Shown: piece after piece, positions 47,638 through 58,797 of the stretch | Layout of the letters: every line of letters begins with the position of its first letter | How positions within the stretch are numbered: position 1 is the stretch's first letter | Source: Wyeomyia smithii | Lineage: Eukaryota > Arthropoda > Insecta > Diptera > Culicidae | Direction of reading: 5' to 3' | DNA length: 64,000 nucleotides | NCBI RefSeq assembly: GCF_029784165.1 | Contig: NC_073696.1 | Span: 23,815,530-23,879,529, forward strand | Program-made: the position numbers and the translations under genes | Notes under the pieces: model-generated | Told to the model about the DNA's origin: nothing | The model's database searches: none | The model's input: only the letters and a program-made list of their open reading frames with translations

Positions 47638-48724
47638 CCGTGCTGGATCGAAACCCGTACAGTATCGAAATCCGTACACCTTGATGTTTTTCTTCAGTTT
47701 TAAGCATTATAAAAGTGAAAATTCATATGATAGTTACATGTACATATCCGTTGAGTTGTTGGCCTTCTGTTAAATTCAACTATGCGCCAGTAGGCCATGA
47801 AATAAAAATATTAAAAATGAAAAATCAATCGTGTATCGGTTTCAGTTGTCATTTCGTTGTATCGTTAGAGAATTTACTAAGGAAACGTTCTTCAGATAAA
47901 AACGATTTTCAAGTGGGATATAAGTGTTTTACTCTGTGAATCTTTTTAAAATTGATGGAAAAGGTAAGTCTTTGTCATTTTCGAGCTGTATATTGTCTAA
48001 TAAATAGTGTAAGTTGTATTTATTCAACAAAAACTCTGCCGTACGGATCTTGATTCTTGTTATTTGCTTGAATCGAAATCCGTACAGCGTGTGTATCATG
48101 CATATATTGTTGAACTTTCTTCTTGTTTTCAGCATATAATGGAAGAAAACAAGTATAAATATACGGCAAACAATTTTAAACGAGCTGTGACTGAGGTGCG
48201 CAAGGGAAAGTCGTACCGAGAAGCTTCGAGAGGTTCCGGCGTTCCGGTTACTACGAAACGCTTCGAAAATTGCACTATTTCAGCTGATATAAAAAATTAG
48301 AAAATCGTGTGAAACTTTAGGAGCCAGTTGATCCTCAAAATATACTTATTCGGTAATTTAAAGATAAATTATAAATAAAAAATGTTAATTTTTGTACTTC
48401 TTCATCTATACGGAGTTTGATTTATTGTTGTATGGACTTTGATCCAGCCTATATCGCGTGTGTGCGGATTTCGATTCAGAAGTGTACGGGTTTTGATTCA
48501 GACAAAAAACTGTGTACGGATTTCGATTCAAAACATGTTCTATTTAAACATGATTTTTTCGAGTTTCGGAGTGATTTTTAATCATTTTGCTGGAAAATAG
48601 TGATAAAATATAAGTAGACCTATAAGTAAACATGTCAGTTTAAAGCAATATGTGATTTCTTGATTTTATATTGACCGTCGAAGATTATCATGTGCTTAGG
48701 TGTACGGATTTCGATCCAGCACGG
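47638..48724. mobile_element. TA-flanked DNA transposon with subterminal repeats and a psq-like ORF
   Basis: Terminal inverted repeats of 23 bp (47638-47660 and 48702-48724, one mismatch) begin CCGTGCTGGATCGAAA. TA sits at 47636-47637 and 48725-48726. Variants of GTACGGATTTCGATTCAG recur inside in both orientations (about 47667, 48034, 48068, 48429, 48462, 48483, 48513), as expected for transposase-binding sites. The single ORF encodes only an N-terminal DNA-binding segment. The TA duplication and the psq-like HTH suggest the pogo/Tigger branch of Tc1/mariner. It cannot move by itself. Confidence 0.8.
48139..48300 (+). pseudogene. Truncated transposase N-terminus with psq-like HTH
   Basis: Fifty-three codons from ATG 48139 to a TAG. 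Residues 6-38 (YKYTANNFKRAVTEVRKGKS, then YREASRGSGVPVTT) follow the pipsqueak/CENP-B-type HTH pattern Y-T-x-x-x-L-x-x-A-V-x-x-V-x-x-G-x-S-x-x-x-A-S-x-x-x-G-V-P. The catalytic DDE domain is absent. An acceptor-like TTCTTGTTTTCAG precedes the ATG. It might be a repressor-like remnant or simply a deletion derivative. Confidence 0.6.
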
Positions 48725-48726
48725 TA

Positions 48727-49495
48727 CTGATTAATATATTTTACTAGCTAAATGAATTTAGTCCAATATGATAATACTAGTTGCATCCCGCGGTGGCGGT
48801 GTAGAGGAAAACCAACTTCATTTCATCTTGATATAAGAGTTCCGACTTTAGTATTTGAATTTTTCAATTGAATTTTTTTTTGAATTAGCATTTTCAAGAA
48901 AATATTACTTTCCATAACCTTACTTGTAATTGAACAACGCTATGCAAACATTAATTGCTGAGGCTAATGTAATGTGTCACTCTAGCCCAGTTTATTTTCG
49001 AAGATAACAGACAAATAACTTTCAAATATGGTATCTTCGTTGTTCTTTGGTATTTTGAAACTGATCAATTTTTTTCTTATTGATTCTGTATACTGAGAAA
49101 AAAAATTGATCTGAATTGAATATTAACATGTTCATAAAATTCTATGTCAATTTCAAATTTTCTGTGAATATACATTTTCTACTAAAACTGTAATTCGTTA
49201 TCGATATTTTTTCTACGAGCTTGTAACTGCAGGAAAAAAAAAATTTATGTGATATCTTTGCCGCTGTGTGATCGGTGAATAAGCCAACTTCAATAAGACA
49301 AATAGATATAGAAGGAAGCTATTTCTATTGAATCGTATTCAATTAAATATTTTTGCTCTACAATTTTATAGCTCCAATAATGTTAAGTAACTTTGTAAAA
49401 AAAGTTTTTCTCAAAAACATTGCTATAGAGCTCTAGACCCAAATTTCCCTCTAAATTTGGTTTCTGGACCATTGTGAATGTTAAAGAGAATATTT
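48727..49495. other. AT-rich spacer
   Basis: No gene, repeat or signal could be supported. Confidence 0.45.
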
Positions 49496-49835
49496 TGAAG
49501 TAGAATACTTCTCTCAGGAAGTTCGGCTACATAGGGATGTGAAATGAAAATCTAAAACCGAAAAAAGTGAAAAATATGTCCAATTTCAAATGCTAATAAA
49601 TCTGTTAGTTTTCGATGGATTTCCTTCGTTTTTGCAGCAATAGATTGGAAAATCTTCTAAGATTCTTTCCAAAAGGAGATAATTGTAATTTTATTATTCA
49701 CACTATTGTACTATTGAGAATAGTCAAGCCTTGTCAAAACGAAAAATTCGACCTCTGATTGGTCGTTATATGATTGCTTCCCAAGCACGGTCGACAGAAT
49801 CATATACCTTGCAATTTAAAACGTGCTATTTGGCC

Positions 49836-49843
49836 TATATAAG
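49836..49843 (+). promoter_or_regulatory. TATA-type core promoter, element C
   Basis: TATATAAG with the same upstream GATTGGTC and the same downstream GCCGAAGCCGCTCATAATAG as in element B. Confidence 0.45.
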
Positions 49844-49927
49844 AGCCTGTTTCAGCCGAAGCCGCTCATAATAGTTCTAGACAGCGACCACAACAGTCGT
49901 CCTCCCTTAGCAGCAGCACTAGCAGTG

Positions 49928-50145
49928 CAGTGGATACCAGCGATGGCGGAAAGCGGCCACAGCTGTGGCGTAACAATGGATAGCGCACTAGTTGCAGCGG
50001 ATTCCAGCAACAATAGCAGCTGAGCCAGCTGATGCAGGGACAGTGGATACCAATGGCAGCGTATAGCGGTCACAACTGTGGCATGGCTATGGATAGCGAA
50101 CTAGTTGCAGCGGATCTCAGCATCGATAGCGGCTGATGCAGTGAG
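49928..50145. repeat. Two-copy tandem repeat of about 110 bp in element C
   Basis: Each unit runs AGTGGATACCA, a GGTCACAACTGTGGC-like block, ATGGATAGCG, CTAGTTGCAGCGGAT and GCTGATGCAG. The two units differ at many positions. Confidence 0.7.
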
Positions 50146-50374
50146 ACACTTTAGTGAAATGCAGTCTCTGTGTGATAGTGGGCACTGGTAAATGCATTTA
50201 ATGAAAAGTTGACTCATTTTGACAACACGTGAGCCGTCTAGGCTAGTGTTAAAACAGTTTTTCACTGTTCATTTTATCTATTTTATATGTTTATAGGAAT
50301 ACTTTATTCGCCCTGTCAGTGATAACGCAAAGATGTGATCGGCATCTTATCCGATACTAAAATGAACAACAAAT

Positions 50375-50390
50375 TGTCCTTTTCAGGATG
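50375..50390 (+). promoter_or_regulatory. Histone-type 3' stem-loop, element C
   Basis: TGTCCT, loop TTTC, then AGGATG: six pairs with two wobbles. The core TCCTTTTCAGGA is very close to known histone ends. It is preceded by ACAAAT and followed by GATTGAAGAGTTAAT at about 50402. Confidence 0.5.
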
Positions 50391-50576
50391 AAATAAAAAC
50401 TTGATTGAAGAGTTAATATTTTCTAATGAGTTAATTCAAATTTTTTAATTTGTAAAAGTTATAAATTTTACTTCATCTCCGTGTCTCAAAATGAACTGAA
50501 TTATCTCTTCCTTCAGTCATGAGCACGACATCCGAAAAAAAATCATCTCAAAATTTAAAAATTGTTAAGCCTCAAC

Positions 50577-50938
50577 CACATACATAAGACATACGTAACA
50601 CTGGCGTTTTTTTTCTGGTACACATTGCCCCCTTAGTACTCCGTACCTCGTCCAGTCCAACTGCTCGACGAATAATGAACATAATGAATTTTCTTTTTCT
50701 CGGTATTATCGAGCCCCATTAAAAATCCCATAAATAACTGTCAAAACGTTATTTACAAAATCAATCCAGCATTTTTCGAGTAGGAACGAGACAAATGCAG
50801 GGCTGCGCAGGTACACTGCCTTCAAAAACAACTTAAACAGTGATTTTATTCACAGTGTGGTACCATTCGAGTAGTTCATTTTGTACCAACTTTTTTGGAA
50901 GATTTCTTCCTGACTGTTACGTATGTCTTATGTATGTG
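50577..50938. mobile_element. MITE with perfect 24-bp terminal inverted repeats
   Basis: CACATACATAAGACATACGT (and four further bases) at 50577-50600 is exactly complemented at 50915-50938. The 362-bp element has no ORF. Flanks CCTCAAC on the left and CCCCAAC on the right may be a diverged duplication. It is inserted in element C. Confidence 0.75.
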
Positions 50939-51699
50939 CCCCAACCATGACAAGCAACTTACTATATTATTGAAAATGGTCAATCCTTGTTGAAGCGTAA
51001 AATTCGATTGATGCGATTAGTCAACGTTCATTTACTAGATAAAATGACTGACACGCAAGCAGCCGGGTTATCTTTCTTGTAAAAGTATTCTACTTCAACC
51101 TTGCGGTCGTGGCTTTGCACACAACTCTCCTGTTTTTTTTTTAGATTACCACCCGAACCAAAATACCTTCCTTTTGGAATATGTTGAGCTTAAATTGGTT
51201 AAAATAAATCAAGAAGACTAAGAAATGTGTTTAGACACAATCGCTCGTTTTGGCACATGTGTGTAAAAATCGAACCGTGCCAAAAGCAAAACGAGCTCAA
51301 ATCAAACAGAGCCTCAAAGGGAAATATAAAACTATTGTAGTCCTACGTCAACTACGCTTTGGCAATTTCACTTTGATCGGGTAATAAAATTCTGAGCTGT
51401 TGGTTTTGCGTCTTCCTCTGTAGTCTACTAGTTCTTGACGGTTTGCTAAGAGTGTGTTTGAGAGTTTGTACAGCTTTGAGTTGTGGTGGTAGTAGATTGG
51501 CTGTCATGGTTGTCTGTTTTGTTTTGATTGATGTTCTTTATCGAGTGTATAATGTCAGCGTATATGATGTTTAGTCCCTCAGTGTCTGTGCGCTTGTTTA
51601 TACTATTTTCTGTGTTGGCAATATGGCAAATTTCTAGAAACGGGAGTACTTGTGGTTTATTGTGTCTGCCTACAATTTTTGCTTGGTGAAAATCAAACC

Positions 51700-52040
51700 G
51701 GTGATTCTGTGTGATACTGTGATGCATTGCATTAGTGCTGTTTATTCCTTAAGTGAACTAATTTGGGTATCTGTTCCGTTGTAACCTTGTTGCAGTAGTT
51801 TGTCCCAGGTGTTATAGTGTAGCCGGTGTCCACTAATTCTTGTTTTGAGCATGTTTGTTGTCATTCCAACGTATCAGGCGCTGCAGTCTTTGAACGGTAT
51901 GTTGTAGATGATGTTGTTTTGGTGTTCATGGAGAATGGGGTCTTTAACATTTGTGAACAACTGTCTAACTGTTTTGATGTTGCGGTGTGCAAGTCGTATG
52001 TGTTTGTACTCGTTTTTCAGGTGCTTGTCGATTCGGTTCG
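51700..52040 (-). pseudogene. GIY-YIG endonuclease of the Penelope element
   Basis: Reads IIYNIPFKDCSA, a TGA, then YVGMTTNMLKTRISGHR, the standard Y-x-I-x-C ... YVGxT ... R-x-x-x-H arrangement. The expected residue before YVG is replaced by the stop (about 51875). This endonuclease domain is what distinguishes Penelope elements from other retroelements. Confidence 0.75.
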
Positions 52041-52604
52041 ACAGGTATGGTATGTATGGTATTGAACGGTAAGTATGTTCCAGTTTTTCCTCAGATGTGC
52101 GGTGATGTTTTCCTGCATTCGGCTTATTAATCTATTCCTTAGTGCTTTTGGGTAGTTGTTTAGGCTCAATCGTTTGTGAATGATGCGAGCTTTATCATCG
52201 TTCTGTAGATTTGTGGATAACTTGTCGACTCGTCTGATGAAATTTTTAGCCATGTTGATTTTGTGATGGAGTGGGTGAAACGAGTAGTAGTCCAAAAATC
52301 TGCCACTGGCTATTGGTTTCATATACCATTCTGTTTTGATGCTTTGATTTTCTTGTCTTATTAGTGTCATGTCTAGGAACGGTAGTCGTCTATTGCTTTC
52401 CATTTCGTAGGTAAATTGGATATGTTCGTTGTAACTGTTGAAAGTGTCTAAAACGTAATTTAGTTGGTTCTTGGGCATTGCTAGTAGAAGATCATCTACA
52501 TATTTTTTCAGGAATGGGGGCTTGAATGTTAGTAACGGTATAGCTGTGTTCAGAAGTGTTTCCATAACTAAATCTGCTAGTGTGGGCGAGATGGGATTCC
52601 CCAT
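52017..52604 (-). pseudogene. Penelope reverse transcriptase (palm and thumb)
   Basis: It begins MGNPISPTLADLVMETLL, the Penelope-type motif, followed by LKKYVDDLLLAMP (YVDD catalytic motif). ESNRRLPFLDMTLIR and FHPLHHKINMAKNFIRRVDK follow, all conserved in this family. The frame is lost at its 3' end, where the sense continues in another frame as YLSNRIDKHLKNEYK. Confidence 0.85.
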
Positions 52605-52790
52605 TACGGTGCCAAAGACCTATTGGAAAACTACACACAATGTATATTTTCAGACTCCTTGAAAAAGGTGAAATAAAGTCACCGAAACTGTCGGAATAAG
52701 AAAAAAACAAATCGTTTTTGCTAGTATACACGGACTGATTAAGCCGATAAACTCGTTAAATACATAAATTTTTACATTACCACAAAGTAT

Positions 52791-55700
52791 GTCTTGCAAA
52801 ATTCCCAACAAAAATTTGTTACAAAAGCCCCTGAAGAAGCAAGTGACACATTTCCTGGTCCACAGCTCAGCAGAAAAAAATAGATCGAATCGTTAATAAG
52901 TTTACATTATCAACGTAACTTCAAATGTTCGCTCACTTTTTTACCCATAACCTGCGACTTCAAATCCGCACAATCCAGTGAAAAGACCAGCGCAGGCACG
53001 CTGATAGTACTATAAAAAAAAGCTTTCATAACATTCTCATAAATCCCCTAACCTGATAAGATTATCTCTTCTCTTGCGCCTTCGGTGGATGAGCTCGCGC
53101 GTTCGACGAATATCCAGAGCACACAGCTATCGCTTTCGCTCGAAGGAATACCTAATGAAAAGTGAGTGGACAAAAGAATAGAAAAAAAGCCACCTCCGAA
53201 GAACTCTATTGGGTTTATCTTATCCGTAATTTAATCCAGTGGCCGAATGATTTGCCCGAAAGGCGACGAAAAACTGCGACTCGACGGATGAATAAAGGCA
53301 GGGAGACTAAATTGAATTGTCTTACGGGAAATGCTATTTGCTTGCCATTGTGATTCGGCTAAACTGAAATATTACACCAACAAGGAAGAGTTCAAATATA
53401 AAACGAATGGTGGATCGCAATTCCCATAAAATTGCTTCAATTCGTTTCTACCTCTAAGACAATAACTTATTTAGGGAATGTCTTAATTTCCCATTCCTGG
53501 AAGTGTAATGAAAGGCAGGTGTTTGCACACTCCAACCAGAGACAGAGCCCTAATCCCTAGGAACGTTCGAAACAAAAGGTTGCCAATTTCCCTACACTGT
53601 TGCCCAGTGCCCTGTTGTACCTACACTGTATCAAACAATAATGGTGGGCTTTCGGCTCGTAGAAGAATCTATACTTCAATTGATCTCGGTGAATAATTTA
53701 ATAAAGGCCGGCTGCTCTACCGAACTGAACCTGTTGTGCTTCCTGGCTGCCATTCTCCCAAGGCGCCCCACAAATGCCATTGTGCAAAACGGTGTTTTAC
53801 CCGGAGCTTAACCCAAGAGTTTGGGCTGCTGGCAAGAGATAAGCCATTGTTTATGGATGCATCTTCTGTGCATTTACAGCCGAGGCTGTCGCTCCGTTGT
53901 TTGCGGTCAGTGCCTTACACGGAAGAGGCCTAATTGGGGTGTGCGGAGAACGAACTCATTAGACTCGAACAACTCGAACCCGAAGGCTCCGGGCACCGGG
54001 CATTTTGCACGCAATTACGATCGGAGCCAATCGAGGAAAGGATATTTTATATTCTCTTAGGCCATAAATGGTCGGTTATTCGATGCATGTGCAAATGCAA
54101 TTGTGGCTGGCATTGTATGCTGTTTTCATGCGATTCAGGCGTAAATCGTGTTCAGTGTGAAGTGGAGTGGGGGTATCTGCCCTCCGGGCCGACTGGTCAC
54201 TCGGTTTGGTGGTTTTTCTTCTTGTGGTATCCGGGGCATAGGGATCGAGTTTCTCGTCGGGGTGAATTTGTTGTAGAAGAAGTCATCCTCGGAAGATGTC
54301 CCCCAGTTGGTAACAGTATTCTAACAGGTGGTTATTGGTATGTAAATTTTTCGCAAAAAATTCGAGTGTGAATTAGTTTCGATTTAAGGCATTAAAACAC
54401 AATCGATTTGCTACGAATCAAGAGAAGTTTGTTCGACTTAATTAAGCTAAACTCTATTTGGCCACTTTAGGAATTTCTTTTTTGCACTTTTAGCATATTC
54501 CTTTGGTTACGAACACAAACTTGACCGAAATCCCTTCCAATTCAGTATCAACTTGTCGCTGTCAAAAGTCACATGGATCAACCGAACAAAACTTCTCCTC
54601 CGTGAGCTCGAGTGACCGTTCATCGGTTCACTCCAATCAATTGGTTGAAAATTGTAGCACCATCAGGTAAAATATATCCCACCATGCTTTCTTCCTTCTT
54701 CTACTGTATGACACCGCTACCGCGGCGGCCATCGGTAGAAGCGCAACGAAGACAGCAAATCCCTCCCTAGATTAAAGTTCGCTTAACTTACCTGTTGTCC
54801 CGGATCCGGGCAGACGTGTGCCTCCCGCGCCATCAAACTCTCGTAGCTACCTTTCATAATAGCTTCGCTATTGAGTGATAAAGAAGAAAGTTAGTCGTTG
54901 CTATAGCTGGCGGGTTGCCCTCAGCAGCTGATCGAACGAAGGTTTAGCTTTTCATAACTTTTGACAGCACTCGATTGATTGGAAGCTGCGTGCCAAGCGT
55001 TCCCCCGACCTACCTCCAACCCACCCCAACCCGGGGTGGGATGGTATCGAATGCACAGTGCATTTTATCGACGATGTAAACTTTGAAGCAAATTGTTTTC
55101 GAACTGTTGCGATTCTTGCGCTGGCTGCGAGTAGCAACAGAATGTTTTGCTTCGAAGTGGGTGGAAAGTTCGTATCATATTTGAGAAGTTTGTGTCAGTT
55201 AATCTGATAAAGCAAGGAATATTTTATCCAAACTAGCAGCCTGTAAGAAGAGAGAACAACGAAAGAATAGTTTTTTTAAAAATATATTTGAACCTCTGGT
55301 AGCAGCTGGTCAAAATAAAAGCTTATTTTACACAACGTTGCTTGAAGTTACCGTAGGCAGAACTCCATTGGCATTGCTGGCATCTGGATACAAAGAGAAT
55401 TAATTCACAAAAGAAAGCAACGACGGATTGACGAGTTCTTCCGACCGTCCTATCGAAGCAACAACAACAGGTTTCGGAGGACGGAAGGAATCCCTCCGAA
55501 AATGTACGCTCTGTTGACGCCTGCCGTTGGTGTTTGCTTCATTCAATTTCGTACTACATTGATCAATTTGTTGTTTCCGCCGGGGGGAGTTCTAATTTAG
55601 GCTGGTTGGTGTTAAGAGGCAATTTATCTAATAGGAGGATTACAGGGCCAATTCTGTTTGCTAGTTTGAACTTTCAGTTTTGGAGATTTTTGAGTAGAAA

Positions 55701-56774
55701 AAGCTTGTTGTGCACGCAAAACTTTTCCTTATTACTTTAGAAGCAATAGCGCAAAATTGCCTTTTGGGTAACAAACCTATTACTTTAAAGGCAATAAAAT
55801 TCTTCCCCAGTCAAGTAACAACACATACTGACAAAAATTTAGCACATGTTACGGGAGTACGACTATCTAATAATGGTTGTTTCAACCACATGCAAGATTT
55901 TTTCTGTCGAAAACTGCTTACTTTCCATCTCAAGCAAAAAAAAATCACACACCGTCGCATATGTTGCACATGTTACAAGTTTCTTCAATCTCCAATTCAT
56001 CCGGTGTGCGTGTATTAGTTCGCATACGGAGTAGAGAAAGAATATGACAAGAGCTGCCAAGCAGCATTTTCCCCGTCATAGAGTATGCAAACGTTGATGA
56101 TTTCAAAGACTTGCAATGCGTCTTCAAATGACATCACGATCTGTAAACTGCGTTAGAGAAAAACAAAAACATTCGCTTTCCTGCAAGATATCTAATACAC
56201 ATACTCATTGGTTCATGGAAACTCATTTGCACCTGTTTGAAAATACAAAATTCGTGCCCATCCAAAACAATATTCGCAACTTCGGCAACTCTGTTCAGAC
56301 AGTATAACGTATTTTCATTTCAAGTAAACACTGGGGGACGAAACGAAAGTGTTTCTAATTAGACATTTGAGATTGACGGGTGTGATTCTCATTATGTGTG
56401 GATGAAGGGACAAAAATGAATCTGATCGTTGCATCAATACAAACGCAGCGAGTGAAGTCTTGCTAACACATGCATTGCGGTGCTTGGCTGTATGTTCTCC
56501 TGCAGAGCACATACAAGCGTGTGCCCGTCATAATTTTTGTTACTTTTCGGTTATTACTATTTGTGTATAATGCGCAGTCATAAGACACAATAAGTAATAA
56601 AAAATTGCCCTAAAGTAATAAAATGTTCCCCGTTTGCGTTGGGTGTGGTTGTACATGTAACAACTAAATAATTTACAAAAAAGGGTTTTTAAGAAAGTTA
56701 CAAAATTCAGAAACTTGAAAATTTATACAACGATGTTTAAATATAATGATATAAGCTGAGCCGTAGTCAAAAAT
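52791..56774. other. Region without a supported gene
   Basis: Mixed AT- and GC-richer DNA with only short ORFs. The 53.5-55.1 kb part is GC-richer and might be host flank, but no exon or domain is recognised. Confidence 0.4.
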
Positions 56775-57049
56775 GAACATCTTGCGGCACTTTGTGGACG
56801 CCGGGTATGCCCGTTCCGGCATTGACACTATTGGACAACGATCAGAGCATCGAAAAAAAGCCCGGTTCCGGACGGCCAACGACCCTGAGCAACAAGAAGC
56901 TCCAAAGGGTGCTGAAGAGGAAGACCGAGGGAAAAGTGGCTGAATCGCTGCGTGCACTTGGCCGGGAGGTAGGTGCATGCGGTAAAACAGTGAAAAAGTA
57001 TCTGAAGAACATGGACATACATGTCAGGAAGCGGAAGTCCCGTCCACTA
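56775..57049 (+). pseudogene. ITm-type transposase, N-terminal part (split by the gypsy element)
   Basis: In one frame: EKKPGSGRPTTLSNKKLQRV, then EGKVAESLRALGREVGACGK and TVKKYLKNMDIHVRKRKSRP. This is the tail of the first HTH and the second HTH of a Tc1/mariner-like (ITm) transposase. The beginning (NILRHFVDAGYARS) is in another frame, so a frameshift lies near 56830. The frame stops at the 5-bp site CACTA (57045-57049) and resumes after 63233 without a shift. The 5' terminal repeat was not found. Confidence 0.8.
57045..57049. repeat. Gypsy target-site duplication, left copy
   Basis: CACTA, repeated exactly at 63229-63233. Five-base duplications are usual for Ty3/gypsy integrases. Confidence 0.85.
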
Positions 57050-57328
57050 TGTGGAAACTCGCTGCGCCACGTGAGAATCAGCCCAGAACCCGCAGATAGG
57101 ACTTACCCGTTCGACGATCGACAGTGAAAGAGGCCGAGTTTGGGCTCGCAGCACAATCGAGGCCCAAACCGACCGCACAACCCGAGTCAACGGGCCGAAG
57201 CATGGACAGCCGAAGAGGAACCGATCTTCACCCGAGCAGATGATGTTATCAGCCCTGTGGCTCATGTTTTATAGCAAGCGAGAGCTAACCGAGGGGTTAT
57301 CCAATAGTCCGTTTTCCCATTCCCCATA
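57050..57328 (-). repeat. 3' LTR of the gypsy element
   Basis: 279 bp. On the element's strand it starts TATGGGGAATGGG (the other LTR has TGTGGGG) and ends GCGAGTTTCCACA. The terminal TGTGG/CCACA inversion is intact in the 5' copy. Confidence 0.92.
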
Positions 57329-57341
57329 TCTCTCCTCTTCT
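57329..57341 (-). promoter_or_regulatory. Polypurine tract of the gypsy element
   Basis: On the element's strand AGAAGAGGAGAGA lies directly before the 3' LTR, the required position for the plus-strand primer. Confidence 0.8.
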
Positions 57342-57454
57342 AACAAGAAAGAAAAGTGGAAAAAGGAACATTCAAATAACCCGAAACAAGCAAACCACAA
57401 CAAATTGTTAAAGCATAAGTATATATAATCGAAAACCAGAAATCATCATTTATT

Positions 57455-58743
57455 TTACTTATGCCAGTGTTGGATGGTATCAAAATTGCGAACAAAATCT
57501 TGCAAATACTTGGGACTTCTTCTGTCCCTAACAGCTCGTTCAAGCGGTTTGTTATTTTTGTCCTCTTGATGGGATCTGCCCGTAGATCTCGGTTGATCAC
57601 GCCATTCAGACACCTTCTTTGTCTGGGAGACGTGTCGTTTTAATGTGCGCCCATCATCATCTGTAAGCAACAAGTTTCCATTCCTTTCTTCCATCACTGT
57701 ATATCGTTGTGTGCCAAATCGCGAAATGCCTTTTGACCGCAACTGCCGTTCTATGATCACCGTATCTCCAGGTTTCAGTTGGCATTTCCGGGCACCACGT
57801 CGAATGTCCTCCCGTTCCTTGGCTTTCAGTTTCATTTCACGATCCCTCTTGTTGAGAGCGTCGTCGTCGTGATTTGTTTGACCACGATCAAAGAGAGGCA
57901 ATCCACGTTTGATTCTTCTACCTCGCATGATTTCCTCGGGTGGAACTTTTGTTACGGTGTGAGATGCTGAATTGTGCGCTCGAATAGCAGCTTGTAGTTC
58001 TTCATTATAATCTGAGCCAGTGCAGACCGCTATGGCCATGGATTTGTTGATTACTTTCATGTAATTTTCAACCAAACCGTTTTGTTGCGGGAAGAAAGGT
58101 GTTGAAAAAAGGGTTTTAGTCCCCCGCTCGTGACAATATTGTTTATAGTCTTCCCCGTTAAATGGGGGCCCGTTATCACTTTTCATGCTCTCCGGAAAAC
58201 CTTCTTTATCAAAGATTTCTTCTAGCACTCGTTTCGTCACCTCGAAGCTAGTCGACTTGACGGGCCGGGCGATAAGGTATCGTGAACGGTAATCGACGAT
58301 AACGAGGATATATATTCCTCCGAACTTGGCGTAAGGGCCATTAAAATCCAGAGCGATGGTCTCCCAGGCAGTCCTTGGGACTACGGTACGCTTCATCGGA
58401 GTAGGTTTCTCTGGTCTATCGTTGACTGCGCGGATTTGACCCACTTTTCGGCATCTCCTGGCATTCCGGGCCACCATACGCGCTCCCGTATGGTCTTCAG
58501 TTTAGCTGTCAATGGATGACCTTCATGAGCTACTCTCAGCGTTTTCTCTCGCAGCGATTCGGGGATTACCACTCGACCTCCCTCCAGAACAATCCCATTC
58601 TTCAGATACAGTTCGTCTTTCACTGAACGAAACCTGTTCAGATGACCTGGCCATTCTCCTGACTCTATGGCAACGGAGACTTCGGTTAGGGTTGCGTCTT
58701 GATTTGTCGCCTCACGGATTTCACCCTCTGTTACAAAATCCAC
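57455..58743 (-). pseudogene. Integrase of the gypsy element
   Basis: The N-terminal part (58393-58743) has the zinc-binding His pair (AHEGHPLTAKLKTIRERVWW). The expected Cys pair after EKWVKS is lost where a frameshift near 58440 moves the reading to the frame at 57455-58477. The core shows ALDFNGPYAKFGG (Asp), MKSDNGPPFNG (Asp) and QQNGLVENYMK (Glu), a complete D,D-35-E set. A C-terminal basic domain follows (CQLKPGDTVIIERQ). An in-frame TAG at 58798 separates this part from the RNase H end. Confidence 0.9.
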
Positions 58744-58797
58744 ACTGTTTGCTTCAAGAGCCGCAAGCTCCCACGGGCTAGAATTTTCATCGAATGG

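Larger units (their letters stand above)
49496..51132. mobile_element. TIR element C, related to A and B
   Basis: The left end TTGAAGTAGAATACTT and the right AAGTATTCTACTTCAA (about 51088-51103) are as in element B, followed by the same tail (CCTTGCGGTCGTGGCTTTGC). The first 330 bp are almost identical to element B, with TATATAAG at 49836. After the promoter comes a diverged tandem duplication (about 49928-50145), then a stem-loop at 50375. A separate MITE is inserted at 50577-50938. No transposase. Confidence 0.65.
51340..52790 (-). mobile_element. Penelope-like retroelement, degraded
   Basis: Minus orientation: a 5' part shared with the 44.4 kb fragment (52620-52790), then RT, then a GIY-YIG endonuclease and a C-terminal tail ending near 51340. 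Interruptions are an in-frame TAG just before the MGNP motif (about 52617-52619), a frameshift near 52040 and a TGA in the GIY-YIG core. 5'-truncated: the N-terminal RT fingers are not seen. Confidence 0.8.

Noticed and set aside
56315..56512. Minus-strand 65-codon ORF as a gene
   Set aside because: No domain, no splice context, and AT-rich surroundings of similar ORF density.
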